DNA of 64,000 bases from UBA2970 sp965221075 (GTDB lineage Bacteria; Verrucomicrobiota; Verrucomicrobiia; Limisphaerales; AAA164-E04). The stretch's first letter is position 1; the number at the start of each line of letters is the position of its first letter. Below, one piece after another: positions 33,682 to 41,697 of this stretch. The stretch lies in contig OZ244865.1 of assembly GCA_965221075.1 (NCBI GenBank), positions 1,798,001 to 1,862,000 on the forward strand. The letters run 5' to 3'. Made by a program: the position numbers and the translations under genes. Under the pieces are notes generated by a model. The model worked only from the letters and a program-made list of their open reading frames with translations, ran no database searches and was not told the DNA's origin.

Positions 33682-34647
33682 CTACCAGGGCAGGATGCTT
33701 GCGGGCTCGGACTGCCCGAAGTACTGCTCAAAAAGGCAGAGGAGGACAATGAAGGCCAGGTTGACGAGGTTGAAGATGGCATGGACGAGGATGGGGACGG
33801 CCAGGACGCCGCTCTTCTGGTAGGTCCAGGCCAGAATGATCCCCAGGAGGGCGAACGGAACGATCCCCTCCGCATGGAGGTGGGCTAAGCTGAAGAATGC
33901 CGCCGAGATGCCAATGGCGGGAGCGTTCCCCACCCGGGTGCGCAGTCCCGAATAGAGCACACCCCGGAACAGGATCTCCTCGGTGATGGGAGCGACAACC
34001 ACAACAGCAAGCGCCATAAGGAAGAGGCGGAGGCCATGTTCGGCGCGCTCCTGGGGACTCCCGTCCGACAGCAAGCCGAGGACGGTGACGATCGCGTCGC
34101 TTACCATTTCCTGGTATTCCGATTCCCTCTGAAACAGCTGGAGCAGCCAGTATGTCCCGATGGACACGACAACCGACATCGCCAGGGAGATCCCGCTGGC
34201 GGCCAGAACAAGCTCCCAGAGCCGGGAAGTGCGGGGAAGCTCCAGGCCGAAAGTACTGGCAAGGGACATGCCTTCCCTTTTCAGCAGGTACCAGGTTATG
34301 CCAACTACGAATCCCACCATGAACAGGATATCGATGACAATTATCACTGGGGGGATCTGAGCAAGGGATTGCTGGTCCGTGTAATGGGAGTACTGCTCAG
34401 GAGGCAGAGGAATCGCGCCAGGAGGAACGGTCTGCCCGTCGGAAGGAAGGATCTGTCCGTCGGGAGGAATGGGTTGCTGGTCCAATGGAAGTGAATCCAG
34501 GCCCTGAGGAGAGGGGAGCAAGGCCGGCAGAAGAGCGAGGGCCAGGAACGGAAGGACCAGGCAGCAGAGGAAGAGCCGGAAGAGGGAGTCGCTCCACTCG
34601 GGCAGGCGCGGCCCTTCCTGCGACGGATTCTGGTCGTTCGGCAGCAT
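33682..34647 (-). CDS. CPBP-family intramembrane metalloprotease
   Basis: Polytopic membrane protein of 321 residues. The CPBP (CAAX-protease/bacteriocin-processing) motifs are in the C-terminal half: EEILFRG (Glu223, Glu224, Arg228), a His in SLAHLHAEG (His256), and HAIFN (His289, Asn293). An unusual feature is the Pro/Gln/Asp-rich loop between the first two hydrophobic segments (about residues 48-93) with repeated DGQ-x-x-P units. The target is unknown. It heads the operon with thiL, tsaE and tsaB, and diverges from the trigger-factor gene across 170 bases where promoters for both must lie. Confidence 0.87.
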   Translation of the reverse strand: MLPNDQNPSQEGPRLPEWSDSLFRLFLCCLVLPFLALALLPALLPSPQGLDSLPLDQQPIPPDGQILPSDGQTVPPGAIPLPPEQYSHYTDQQSLAQIPPVIIVIDILFMVGFVVGITWYLLKREGMSLASTFGLELPRTSRLWELVLAASGISLAMSVVVSIGTYWLLQLFQRESEYQEMVSDAIVTVLGLLSDGSPQERAEHGLRLFLMALAVVVVAPITEEILFRGVLYSGLRTRVGNAPAIGISAAFFSLAHLHAEGIVPFALLGIILAWTYQKSGVLAVPILVHAIFNLVNLAFIVLLCLFEQYFGQSEPASILPW

Positions 34648-34817
34648 CGGCGCGGAGGGTAGCTTGGCGTGCCGGAGACGGGAAGCTCCCAGATGCGGAG
34701 CGCAACGCCCGCAGGGGGATCGGGGATTGATCCCTCCAGGCTGCGGAGATACGGTGACCGGTTCAGCCGGGGGCCGTCGGCGCCCGCCGGGGAGGAGCTC
34801 GTGAGCAAATCGGAATC

Positions 34818-36152
34818 GTGGAAATCAAGGTAGACAGCCTGGCCCCCTGCAAGAAGCTGGTCCGGGTCAGCGTTCCGCCCCAGGAGGTGGCCGAGGTCGT
34901 GGACCGGATCACCGCCTCGCTGCGCAAGCAGGCCAGGATCCCAGGTTTCCGGCCGGGCCGGGCGCCCAAGAACCTGGTGCGCGGCGCCTACGCCCAGACG
35001 GTGGAGCAGCAGGTCAAGAGCGAGCTGGTCGGCAGGGCGATTCAGCAGTTCCAGAAGGAATCCGAGCCGCGGATGCTGGGCGATCCCAGCCTGGAGATCA
35101 TCGAGTTCTCCGAGAAATCGGCCTTCCAGTTCATCCTCAGGATCGAGATCGAGCCCGAGTTCGACATGCCCGAGTACAAGGGGCTCAAGGTCAAGCGGGA
35201 GACCCGGCTGGCGACCGGCGATCTGGTCAAGGAGGCGATCAGGGAGATGCGCGGAGAGTCCTCGGCCTTCGTCGAGGTGTCGCGCCCCTCCCGGAAGGGG
35301 GACATGATCTTCCTCGACGGATCCGCTACCTGCGAGGGAAGGCCCCTTGCGGAGGTCCTGCCCGGCCTGAAGAATCGGCCCTCCCTGGAGACCATCGCCT
35401 TCGTGGCGGGGGAGTCCAGCGGCAGGTTTCCCGATCTGGGCGAGCATCTGCTGGGCGTGGTCCAGGGCCAGTCCCTGGAGCTGAGCCTGCCAGTGTCCGA
35501 GGAGGTGGCCGGTTCCGGCGGCTCGGGTAAGACTGTGGACTTCCAGCTGACCGTCCGTGGAGTGGAGGAGCCGGTCGCTCCCGAGCTCGATGCCGACTTC
35601 GCCCGGAGCAAGGGGCACGCCTCCATGGAGGAGCTGGAGGAGGATGTCCGGCGCACGCTCCAGGGGGAGTTCGATCAGCTTTCGCGGGAATCGGTGCGCG
35701 AACAGCTCCGCGCCCAGCTTCTCTCCCGGATCGACTGCGACTATCCCGACGATGTCCTGGAGAGGCTGACCAAGGAATTCGTCTTCCGCCTCGTGGAATT
35801 CAACTTGGAGGAGGGGGGAGTGAGCGATGCGTTGCTGCAGCAGCACAAGGGAGGCATCTACACCTCGGCCCAGAGGATGGCCCGGGAGCATCTCAAGCTG
35901 ATGGCCGCCATGCCCCGCATCGCCAAGGCCGAAGGCATCGACGCCTCGGAGGAGGAGGTCGGTTCGTGGATGAAGGAACGCGAAATCAAGGACACGCCCG
36001 ATGCCCGCGATACGGCCCGGCAGGACGTCCTCAAGGAGAAGATCTGGGACTTCATCGAGTTCCACGCCGATGTCGAGGAGGTGCTGGTCGGCGGACCCGT
36101 CGGTTCAGGGGCGGAGGCGCTGGAGACGGCCGGATCTTCCGGCGGCGGATAG
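34818..36152 (+). CDS. tig: Trigger factor
   Basis: Ribosome-associated chaperone and peptidyl-prolyl isomerase of 444 residues that meets nascent chains at the exit tunnel. The N-terminal ribosome-binding signature is IPGFRPGRAPKNLV (about 39-52). A PPIase-like middle domain (about 150-245) has low conservation, and the C-terminal helical domain runs to about 420, before a Gly/Ser-rich tail. The GTG at 34818 gives the normal MEIKVDSLAPCKK-like start. No clpP or clpX follows, although they often do in other phyla; instead the gene ends in a shared inverted repeat with the convergent mutL. Confidence 0.92.
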   Translation: MEIKVDSLAPCKKLVRVSVPPQEVAEVVDRITASLRKQARIPGFRPGRAPKNLVRGAYAQTVEQQVKSELVGRAIQQFQKESEPRMLGDPSLEIIEFSEKSAFQFILRIEIEPEFDMPEYKGLKVKRETRLATGDLVKEAIREMRGESSAFVEVSRPSRKGDMIFLDGSATCEGRPLAEVLPGLKNRPSLETIAFVAGESSGRFPDLGEHLLGVVQGQSLELSLPVSEEVAGSGGSGKTVDFQLTVRGVEEPVAPELDADFARSKGHASMEELEEDVRRTLQGEFDQLSRESVREQLRAQLLSRIDCDYPDDVLERLTKEFVFRLVEFNLEEGGVSDALLQQHKGGIYTSAQRMAREHLKLMAAMPRIAKAEGIDASEEEVGSWMKEREIKDTPDARDTARQDVLKEKIWDFIEFHADVEEVLVGGPVGSGAEALETAGSSGGG

Positions 36153-36189
36153 GGGCGCTTCCTGCCCTGCCTGGCCGCGCCCCTATCCG
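36146..36189. terminator. Bidirectional hairpin at the tig/mutL junction
   Basis: A perfect 13-bp inverted repeat CGGATAGGGGCGC (36146-36158) / GCGCCCCTATCCG (36177-36189) encloses an 18-base loop. The stop codon of tig (36150-36152) lies in the left arm and that of mutL (36185-36183, minus strand) in the right arm, so the two TAG codons are symmetric. Neither side has a T-tract. Confidence 0.65.
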
Positions 36190-38051
36190 GTCCTTCCGAA
36201 CCGTCGGTCCAGCTCGGCCCGGGTGATCCCGAGGAGGGTGGGACGCCCGTGGGGGCAGGTGTAGGGCATGCGGCACCGCCGCAGGTCGTCAAGGAGCCTG
36301 TCGACCTCCCGGGGATGGAGCCTGTCGTTGGCCTTGACCGCCTGCCGGCAGACGGTCCTGGCGATCATGTCCTCCCCCAGCCGGATGGAGGGCACTCCCT
36401 CTCCCGAGGACCGCAGCTCGTCGACCACGTCCAGGACGAACCTCCGGGCGCCGGATAGCGGAACGAAGGGGGGAAGGGACTCCAGGACCAGCCTGCCGCC
36501 GCCCTCCTCCCGCAGCGCCACTCCCAGCCGGGCGAGGCATTGGAGATGGTCCAGCACGAAACGCTGGTCCCTTTCCCCCAGATCCAGTGTCTCGGGCAGC
36601 AGCAGCGCCTGTGAGGGGGCTGGCCCCTTCTCCAGCCGCCCCATCAGCTCCTCGTACAGCACTCGCTCGTGGGCGGCGTGCTGGTCCATCACTACCAGTC
36701 CCTCCGGTCCCTCCAGCAGGACGTAGAGCTGCGAGAGGATGCCGATTGCCGAGAGCGGACCGTCGAGCAGTCCCTTCTTCGGGACGGAGGGAGGCGGTGC
36801 GGGCGGGAGGGGAGCGGGGGCGGCTGGGGCAGGGGGCTCTCCGGATTCCGGCTCCTGGCGAAAGGGGACGGGAGCCATGTGGGTCTCCTCCCGTTCCGCG
36901 GGCACGGGAAGCGGAGCCTGCCGGAGCGGCGCTTCTGGGAAGGTCTCCCGCAGGGGGACTGGCCCGGAGGGAGCGGGCGTCGCCGAGGGGCCGTACTCTT
37001 CAAGCCGGGCCCTGACCGACCCGCTGATCAGGCGGCGCACTCCGGACTCGTTGCGGAAGCGGACCTCCCTCTTGGCGGGGTGGACGTTGACGTCCAGCAG
37101 CTGGGGAGGCATCTCCAGGAACAGGCAGGCCAGGGGGTGCCGCCCTTTCATCAGCGCGGTGTGGTAGCCCTCGCAGAGAGCCCGGTTGAGCCCGGCGCTG
37201 GCCACCGGGCGCCGGTTGGCGAACCAGTAGATGTCGGAACGGGAGGACCTAGAGATCCCGGGAGCCGAGAGGATCCCCCAGAGGCGGATGGCGTGCTCCT
37301 CCTCCTGGGGATCCTCCCCGAAGCCCCGCATCCTCAGCACGCCTTCGGAATCCAGGACGATCATCGGCCCTGCCGCCCCGTTGAGTGCCCGCCACCGCTC
37401 CTCAAGGAGGCCGGCCTCGCTTCCCTCCTTGCCTGGATGCAGGGGGGGGAGCTGCCAGTGGACCCGGCCGTCGTGGCGGTAGGCGAATCCGATCCCGGGC
37501 CAGGCCAGGGCGATGGTCAGGAGGATCTGCTGGATGTGGGAGCGCTCGGTGTCCACCGTGCGGAGGAACTTGCGCCGGGCCGGGAGGTTGTAGAAGAGGC
37601 GGCGGACCTCGACGCAGGTGCCGGGCGCGCCGGTCCCGGCCTGGACATCCAGCAGCTTCCCCCCCTTGATCCGGATTCGCGTGCCCGCGGCGTCGGGGGA
37701 GTCCGCCTCCCGGGTGGTCAGGGCGAAGTCGCTGACGCTGGCGATGCTGGGCAGAGCCTCGCCCCGGAAGCCCATGCTGCCGATGGCGTGGAGATCGGAG
37801 GCCTTGCGGATCTTGCTGGTGGCATGGCGCTCCAGGGCCAGCAGCGCGTCCTCTCGGCTCATGCCGAAGCCGTCGTCCGTCACCCGCACCAGGCTGCGCC
37901 CCCCCGCCTCGACATCCACCTGGATGCGTGAGGCCCGGGCGTCTATGGCGTTCTCCACCAGCTCCTTGACGATGCTGGCGGGACGCTCCACCACCTCGCC
38001 GGCGGCGATCTGGTTGGCGACCTGGTCTGGGAGGATCCGGATTCGCTGCAT
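36183..38051 (-). CDS. mutL: DNA mismatch repair protein MutL with endonuclease motif
   Basis: Mismatch-repair ATPase of 622 residues that links MutS to downstream incision. The GHKL ATPase motifs are clear: IAAGEVVERPASIVKELVENAIDA (motif I, first 40 residues), DDGFGM, and HATSKI with GFRGEAL. A Pro-rich linker (about 345-420) follows. The C-terminal dimerization domain has DQHAAHERVLYE (about residue 450), matching the metal-dependent endonuclease pattern DQHA-x2-E-x4-E, and ends with CPHGRPT. It is therefore the nicking type found in bacteria without MutH. It starts seven bases after psd. Confidence 0.95.
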   Translation of the reverse strand: MQRIRILPDQVANQIAAGEVVERPASIVKELVENAIDARASRIQVDVEAGGRSLVRVTDDGFGMSREDALLALERHATSKIRKASDLHAIGSMGFRGEALPSIASVSDFALTTREADSPDAAGTRIRIKGGKLLDVQAGTGAPGTCVEVRRLFYNLPARRKFLRTVDTERSHIQQILLTIALAWPGIGFAYRHDGRVHWQLPPLHPGKEGSEAGLLEERWRALNGAAGPMIVLDSEGVLRMRGFGEDPQEEEHAIRLWGILSAPGISRSSRSDIYWFANRRPVASAGLNRALCEGYHTALMKGRHPLACLFLEMPPQLLDVNVHPAKREVRFRNESGVRRLISGSVRARLEEYGPSATPAPSGPVPLRETFPEAPLRQAPLPVPAEREETHMAPVPFRQEPESGEPPAPAAPAPLPPAPPPSVPKKGLLDGPLSAIGILSQLYVLLEGPEGLVVMDQHAAHERVLYEELMGRLEKGPAPSQALLLPETLDLGERDQRFVLDHLQCLARLGVALREEGGGRLVLESLPPFVPLSGARRFVLDVVDELRSSGEGVPSIRLGEDMIARTVCRQAVKANDRLHPREVDRLLDDLRRCRMPYTCPHGRPTLLGITRAELDRRFGRTG

Positions 38052-38058
38052 CGGGGGG

Positions 38059-38973
38059 TCAGCCTTCGGGCCGGGCCGGGCGGGTTCCCATCGTGTCGCC
38101 CATGCGGGCGTAGGTCTCGCGCTGCTCCGCGCTGTGGCGGACCAGGTCGGGGGAGAGCCGCACCCGGTCCGGCTCCAGGAGGGTCATCACCGCCGAGGCT
38201 CCGAAGCTGAAGCAGCCCTTCTCCTGCCCCTTGCGCACCGGGGAGCCGGGCAGGTAGGTCTGCCGGATGGAGCCCACGTTGGTGGCTCCGAACTCGACGA
38301 GGAGGGCCTCGCCCCAGCCGGGTGCGTCCAGGCGGGTGATCATCCGCTTGTTCCTCCAGAGCCGGGAGAGATCCTGTCCGAGGGAGACGGGGCTCACCGA
38401 ATAGAGGGGGCCGGGCAGCAGCCGCGCCGGGGAGGGCGTCCCCGCCAGGGGGAAGTGGAAGCGGTGGTAGTCCACCGGGCAGAGCCTCGAGAGCACCGCG
38501 GCGCCCCGGCGGTACCGCTCGGCCAGAGCCGGGCATCCCAGCAGGCGGGACAGGTCGAAGCGCTGGCCCTTGACGTAGACCGACCGGAGGGCGGAGAGAT
38601 CGGGGAAGCCCAGGTGGCGTCCGTCGGCGGGAAAGACCAGCGAGTCCTCGGACGGGTCGACCGGCCGGGCCCGGGGGAGGAGGCGGCGGCTGAAGAAATG
38701 GTCGAAGGAGGAAAACTGGTCGGCCTCCTCGCCGAATTCTCCCGGATCGATCCGGTACTTCCCGATGAAGGGGGCGATGAGCGATCGGCTGGAGGGCCGG
38801 CGCATCCGCCAGCCGTACCAGGCCGAGAAGAACGGACGCTTGGCCAGGAGCCAGACCGAGGCCCTGCCCAGGGGATTGCCGTAGGCCCAGCGCAGCCAGC
38901 GCTCTCCGTATATTTCCTCCCGCTCGATCCTTCCCGAGTAGCGGTGGAAGAACTCTATGGGATCGGCTTTCAG
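38059..38973 (-). CDS. psd: Phosphatidylserine decarboxylase proenzyme
   Basis: Pyruvoyl enzyme (about 304 residues) that makes phosphatidylethanolamine from phosphatidylserine at the membrane. The start DPIEFFHRYSGRIEREEIYGE and the block PFIGKYRIDPGEF resemble the longer, chlamydia-type PSD. Catalytic Asp and His are in FPADGRH (Asp117) and DYHRFHFP (His170). The self-cleavage site reads FSFGASAVM, with Ser260 as the pyruvoyl precursor in place of the LGST of E. coli. No ATG, GTG or TTG lies near the homologous start; the CTG at 38973, which overlaps the stop of the 89-residue gene (CTGA), is the best candidate. Confidence 0.88.
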   Translation of the reverse strand: MKADPIEFFHRYSGRIEREEIYGERWLRWAYGNPLGRASVWLLAKRPFFSAWYGWRMRRPSSRSLIAPFIGKYRIDPGEFGEEADQFSSFDHFFSRRLLPRARPVDPSEDSLVFPADGRHLGFPDLSALRSVYVKGQRFDLSRLLGCPALAERYRRGAAVLSRLCPVDYHRFHFPLAGTPSPARLLPGPLYSVSPVSLGQDLSRLWRNKRMITRLDAPGWGEALLVEFGATNVGSIRQTYLPGSPVRKGQEKGCFSFGASAVMTLLEPDRVRLSPDLVRHSAEQRETYARMGDTMGTRPARPEG

Positions 38974-39239
38974 ATCCGGCGCAGGGAGATGTGCTCCTCG
39001 AGGATGCGGCGGTACTCCCCGATCTCGATGTCCCGCTCGCAGCAGACCAGCATCAGGGCTCCGTCGGAGCGGAAGTTCCCGTCCCATTCGACCACCTGAT
39101 CGTCGCTCCACTCCCTGCGGTACTCCCGCAGGCGCTCGTCGGACATGCGGGAGAAGTAGGCCCTGACGCTGATGTCGGTCTCGTCCATGTCCAGGCCGCT
39201 GGGCATCTTCTCGTAGTCTGGCTGCGCGGTCTCGCTCAT
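38970..39239 (-). CDS. Unknown 89-residue protein between cytochrome and psd genes
   Basis: I do not recognise this protein. It has no signal peptide or membrane segment. Composition is acidic at the N-terminus (MSETAQPDYEKMPSGLDMDE), then a charged helical middle (RMSDERLREYRREWSDDQVVEW) and an IEIGEYRRILEEHISL C-terminus. A Cys pair occurs in LMLVCCERD. It starts three bases after the hexaheme cytochrome stop, and its own stop overlaps the proposed psd start. The compact junctions and strand-consistent codon bias make it a real gene. It might be a cytosolic partner of one of its neighbours. Confidence 0.75.
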   Translation of the reverse strand: MSETAQPDYEKMPSGLDMDETDISVRAYFSRMSDERLREYRREWSDDQVVEWDGNFRSDGALMLVCCERDIEIGEYRRILEEHISLRRI

Positions 39240-39242
39240 GGA

Positions 39243-40190
39243 TCAGTACTGGCAGAGGGGATGGCTTCGGGGCGCGTCCGGATCGTACTTCAGCTCCTCC
39301 GGGCCGTGGCAGGCGTCGCAGACGGCTCCATGGGCGACGCGGCGGTGCCTGAGTCCGTCCTCGCCGTGGACGCGGTGGCAGGCCAGGCAGCTGTGGGCGG
39401 TCCTCCCGGCCCTCATCTCCCGGATGCTCGCCAGCACATGGCGCTCCCGGGGGGGGAGCCGCTCCAGGGCCTCGGGGGAGAGATCCACCTCGAAGTCGGC
39501 GAAGAGATCGTCGCCGGCGACATGGTTGTTGGCGTAGGGGAGGCCCGATGCCCGCGACCTCCCGCTGCGGATGTGGCACTGGCCGCAGGTGGAGGCCACC
39601 AGCTGCGGAGTGGCGGGGCGCCCGCTGGAGAATAGGACCTTCGAACGGTCGTTGGCGTGGGCCAGGTCCACCGCTCCGTGGCAGGCGTAGCAGTCGATCC
39701 CCACTGCGGCGAAGGAGCGGGTGCGGGAGTCGGTGGCGGTGGCGTGGCAGCCGCTGCAGCGGTCGGCGAACACCTGGGCGTCCCACTTCCAGGGAGGCGG
39801 CCCGAGGGCCTTCAGCCTCCCTCCCTCGGGCCTGAGGAAGGCGCTTAGCATTTCCAGCTGGCCGTAGCGCTCCGACTTCCTGAGCAGGCGGACGGCACGG
39901 GAGCCGCCCAGCAGGTATTCGGCTTCGCCTGCCAGATCGGCCAGCCGGGGATGGGAGCGGATCTTCTCCGCCAGCCCGGGATCGGCCTGCATGGGGCGCA
40001 GGGTGGCCTGGTGGGGGTTGCGCTGCCAGGCCGAGCCGGTGCTCCGGTGGCAGAAGAGGCACTCGTCGCCGGTGACGTAGTCGGGAAGATCCTTCCCCAC
40101 ATGGGAGGGGAGCTCCTTCTCCGCCCCCGCGGGAGCCAGGGGAAGGCAGGGGAGCAGGAGGAGGATCAGGAAGTTCCGGCGCTCAGGCAT
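39243..40190 (-). CDS. Secreted hexaheme cytochrome c
   Basis: Periplasmic multihaem cytochrome of 315 residues. A signal peptide (residues 1-23) is followed by six CxxCH motifs: CLFCH (Cys44), CSGCH, CYACH, CGQCH, CLACH and CDACH. Many additional His residues (for example in HATATDSRTRS, HGAVDLAHAND, HVHG-like stretches) could be distal ligands. The segment GVDCYACHGAVDLAHAND-like and the motif THSCLACHRVHGEDG-like resemble cytochrome c554/NapC-NrfB-type proteins, but no catalytic CxxCK is visible. It overlaps the upstream amidohydrolase gene by eight bases, so electron transfer linked to that enzyme or to the membrane is a reasonable inference. Confidence 0.88.
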   Translation of the reverse strand: MPERRNFLILLLLPCLPLAPAGAEKELPSHVGKDLPDYVTGDECLFCHRSTGSAWQRNPHQATLRPMQADPGLAEKIRSHPRLADLAGEAEYLLGGSRAVRLLRKSERYGQLEMLSAFLRPEGGRLKALGPPPWKWDAQVFADRCSGCHATATDSRTRSFAAVGIDCYACHGAVDLAHANDRSKVLFSSGRPATPQLVASTCGQCHIRSGRSRASGLPYANNHVAGDDLFADFEVDLSPEALERLPPRERHVLASIREMRAGRTAHSCLACHRVHGEDGLRHRRVAHGAVCDACHGPEELKYDPDAPRSHPLCQY

Positions 40191-41697
40191 CGGCGCGCAC
40201 CCACCCGTAGGCGGCGTTGTCCGGCCGCCCCCCCTGCTCCCGGTAGGCGGCCTGGAGCTTGGAGAGGGAGTCCCCGGGAAGGGCCTTGATCTGCTGCTCG
40301 GGATCCACCCCGTAGATCTTCGCGGCGTTCAGGCCGAAGATCCGGGCCTTGTCCTCCCTGGTCACCTTGGCGTAGCCGAACTTCTCGCACAGCTCGTCGC
40401 TGATCTGGAAGCGCTTCATCGCCTCGATGACCCACTGGGGGGAGCCCCACCAGAGGCAGTCGGTTCCCCAGATCACGTGATCGGAACCGTAGGTCTGGAT
40501 GTTGCGGCCGATCAGGTGCTGGCATATCGCCGGATGCAGGATCGCGGTCAGCCCGAACGAGGATCCGATCTCGCAGTAGACGTTGCTCATCCCGGGGTTG
40601 CGCTGCTTGATCCGCATCAGGTCGGCGTGCCAGAGGAAGTCCCCGGACTCGGGATCGAAGAACTCGGGTTGGCTGAACTCCGGCTCGCTGGGGCCGTGCT
40701 TGAGCGCGCTGTGGTAGACGATGAAGGTGAATTCGGGATGGTCCAGGGCCGCCTTCTCGATGTCGGCCGGGTGGGCGTAGTGGCCCAGGGTGCGGGACTG
40801 CGAGGCGAAGCCCTTGTGGACGCTGAGCACCTTGAGCCCCAGCTCGGCGCTCTTCTGGTAGAACGGATAGGCCATCTCCTCGTCGTCCATCCGGAAGCCG
40901 TCTCCGCTGCGTCCCGGATCGGTGTGGCAGTACCACTTCCAGGAGTCGATTCCGTACTGCCCGACCTCCCGCTCCATCTGATCGTATAGGGCCGGGAAGT
41001 CGGGCCTGTTCTTCGCCCGGTCCCAGTAGTGGTTCGGGGCGCAGTTTCCCTGGCAGAGGGCGCGCTTGCCTCCGGCCAGGCCGTTGATCTGGGCCTTGGC
41101 CTTGGACATCAGCCAGCTGGGGAGGATCCCGCCGCGCCGGTCCCTGCCCTCGAGGATGTTCCCCGCCTGGTCCTTGTCCACCTCGCGTCCGGGGATGCCC
41201 GAGACCACCACCATGCTGGTGTCGCTCTCGAAGAAGATCTCCTTCACGAAGTTGGGGAAGCTGTACTGGTCGGGATTCTCCTTCAGCTCGATGCCCATCC
41301 CCTGCAGGATGCTGTTTCCGTAGCGGCGCACCCCGAAGGCTATCCCGTCGGTGAAGTGGGTCTGGACGTCGAAAACGAAGTACTCTCCCTTGGGGAACTT
41401 CTCCTTGATGGCGGCCTCCTCCAGGGTTTCGGCCTCGGCCACGTCCCAGTGGGGTCCGAAGACCAGGTTGCTGGCGTAGAAGGCGGTGGCCATGCCCATG
41501 GAGGTGCGCAGGAAGTCTCGCTTGGTCATGCCCAGGGCCCGGGACTTCTCCTCGGCCAGCTCTCCGATGCGCCATTCCCACTCCTTCTGCTGGGAAGTCT
41601 GGGGGCGGGGTATGAACTCCTCGTTGGAGACCGGCTGGGTGGGGATCGGGGACTCGACCCCGGCCCGCTGGTCACGCTGCCACTTGGGGATCCACAT
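40183..41697 (-). CDS. Amidohydrolase-family (metal-dependent TIM-barrel) protein
   Basis: Protein of 504 residues with an amidohydrolase-2-like barrel: DVQTHF near residue 108 replaces the usual DxHxH, HKGFAS near 290 and the C-terminal GSDHVIWGTDCLWWG block (about 425-439) with the catalytic Asp fit the family. A 56-residue N-terminal extension precedes TKRDFLRTSMGMATAFYASN, a Tat-like motif with KR instead of RR, at about 58-77. Whether that segment is an export signal, an anchor or a relic is unclear, since it is internal. Reaction unknown; decarboxylation or lactone hydrolysis are typical of the family. It begins the operon that continues into the hexaheme cytochrome. Confidence 0.8.
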   Translation of the reverse strand: MWIPKWQRDQRAGVESPIPTQPVSNEEFIPRPQTSQQKEWEWRIGELAEEKSRALGMTKRDFLRTSMGMATAFYASNLVFGPHWDVAEAETLEEAAIKEKFPKGEYFVFDVQTHFTDGIAFGVRRYGNSILQGMGIELKENPDQYSFPNFVKEIFFESDTSMVVVSGIPGREVDKDQAGNILEGRDRRGGILPSWLMSKAKAQINGLAGGKRALCQGNCAPNHYWDRAKNRPDFPALYDQMEREVGQYGIDSWKWYCHTDPGRSGDGFRMDDEEMAYPFYQKSAELGLKVLSVHKGFASQSRTLGHYAHPADIEKAALDHPEFTFIVYHSALKHGPSEPEFSQPEFFDPESGDFLWHADLMRIKQRNPGMSNVYCEIGSSFGLTAILHPAICQHLIGRNIQTYGSDHVIWGTDCLWWGSPQWVIEAMKRFQISDELCEKFGYAKVTREDKARIFGLNAAKIYGVDPEQQIKALPGDSLSKLQAAYREQGGRPDNAAYGWVRADA

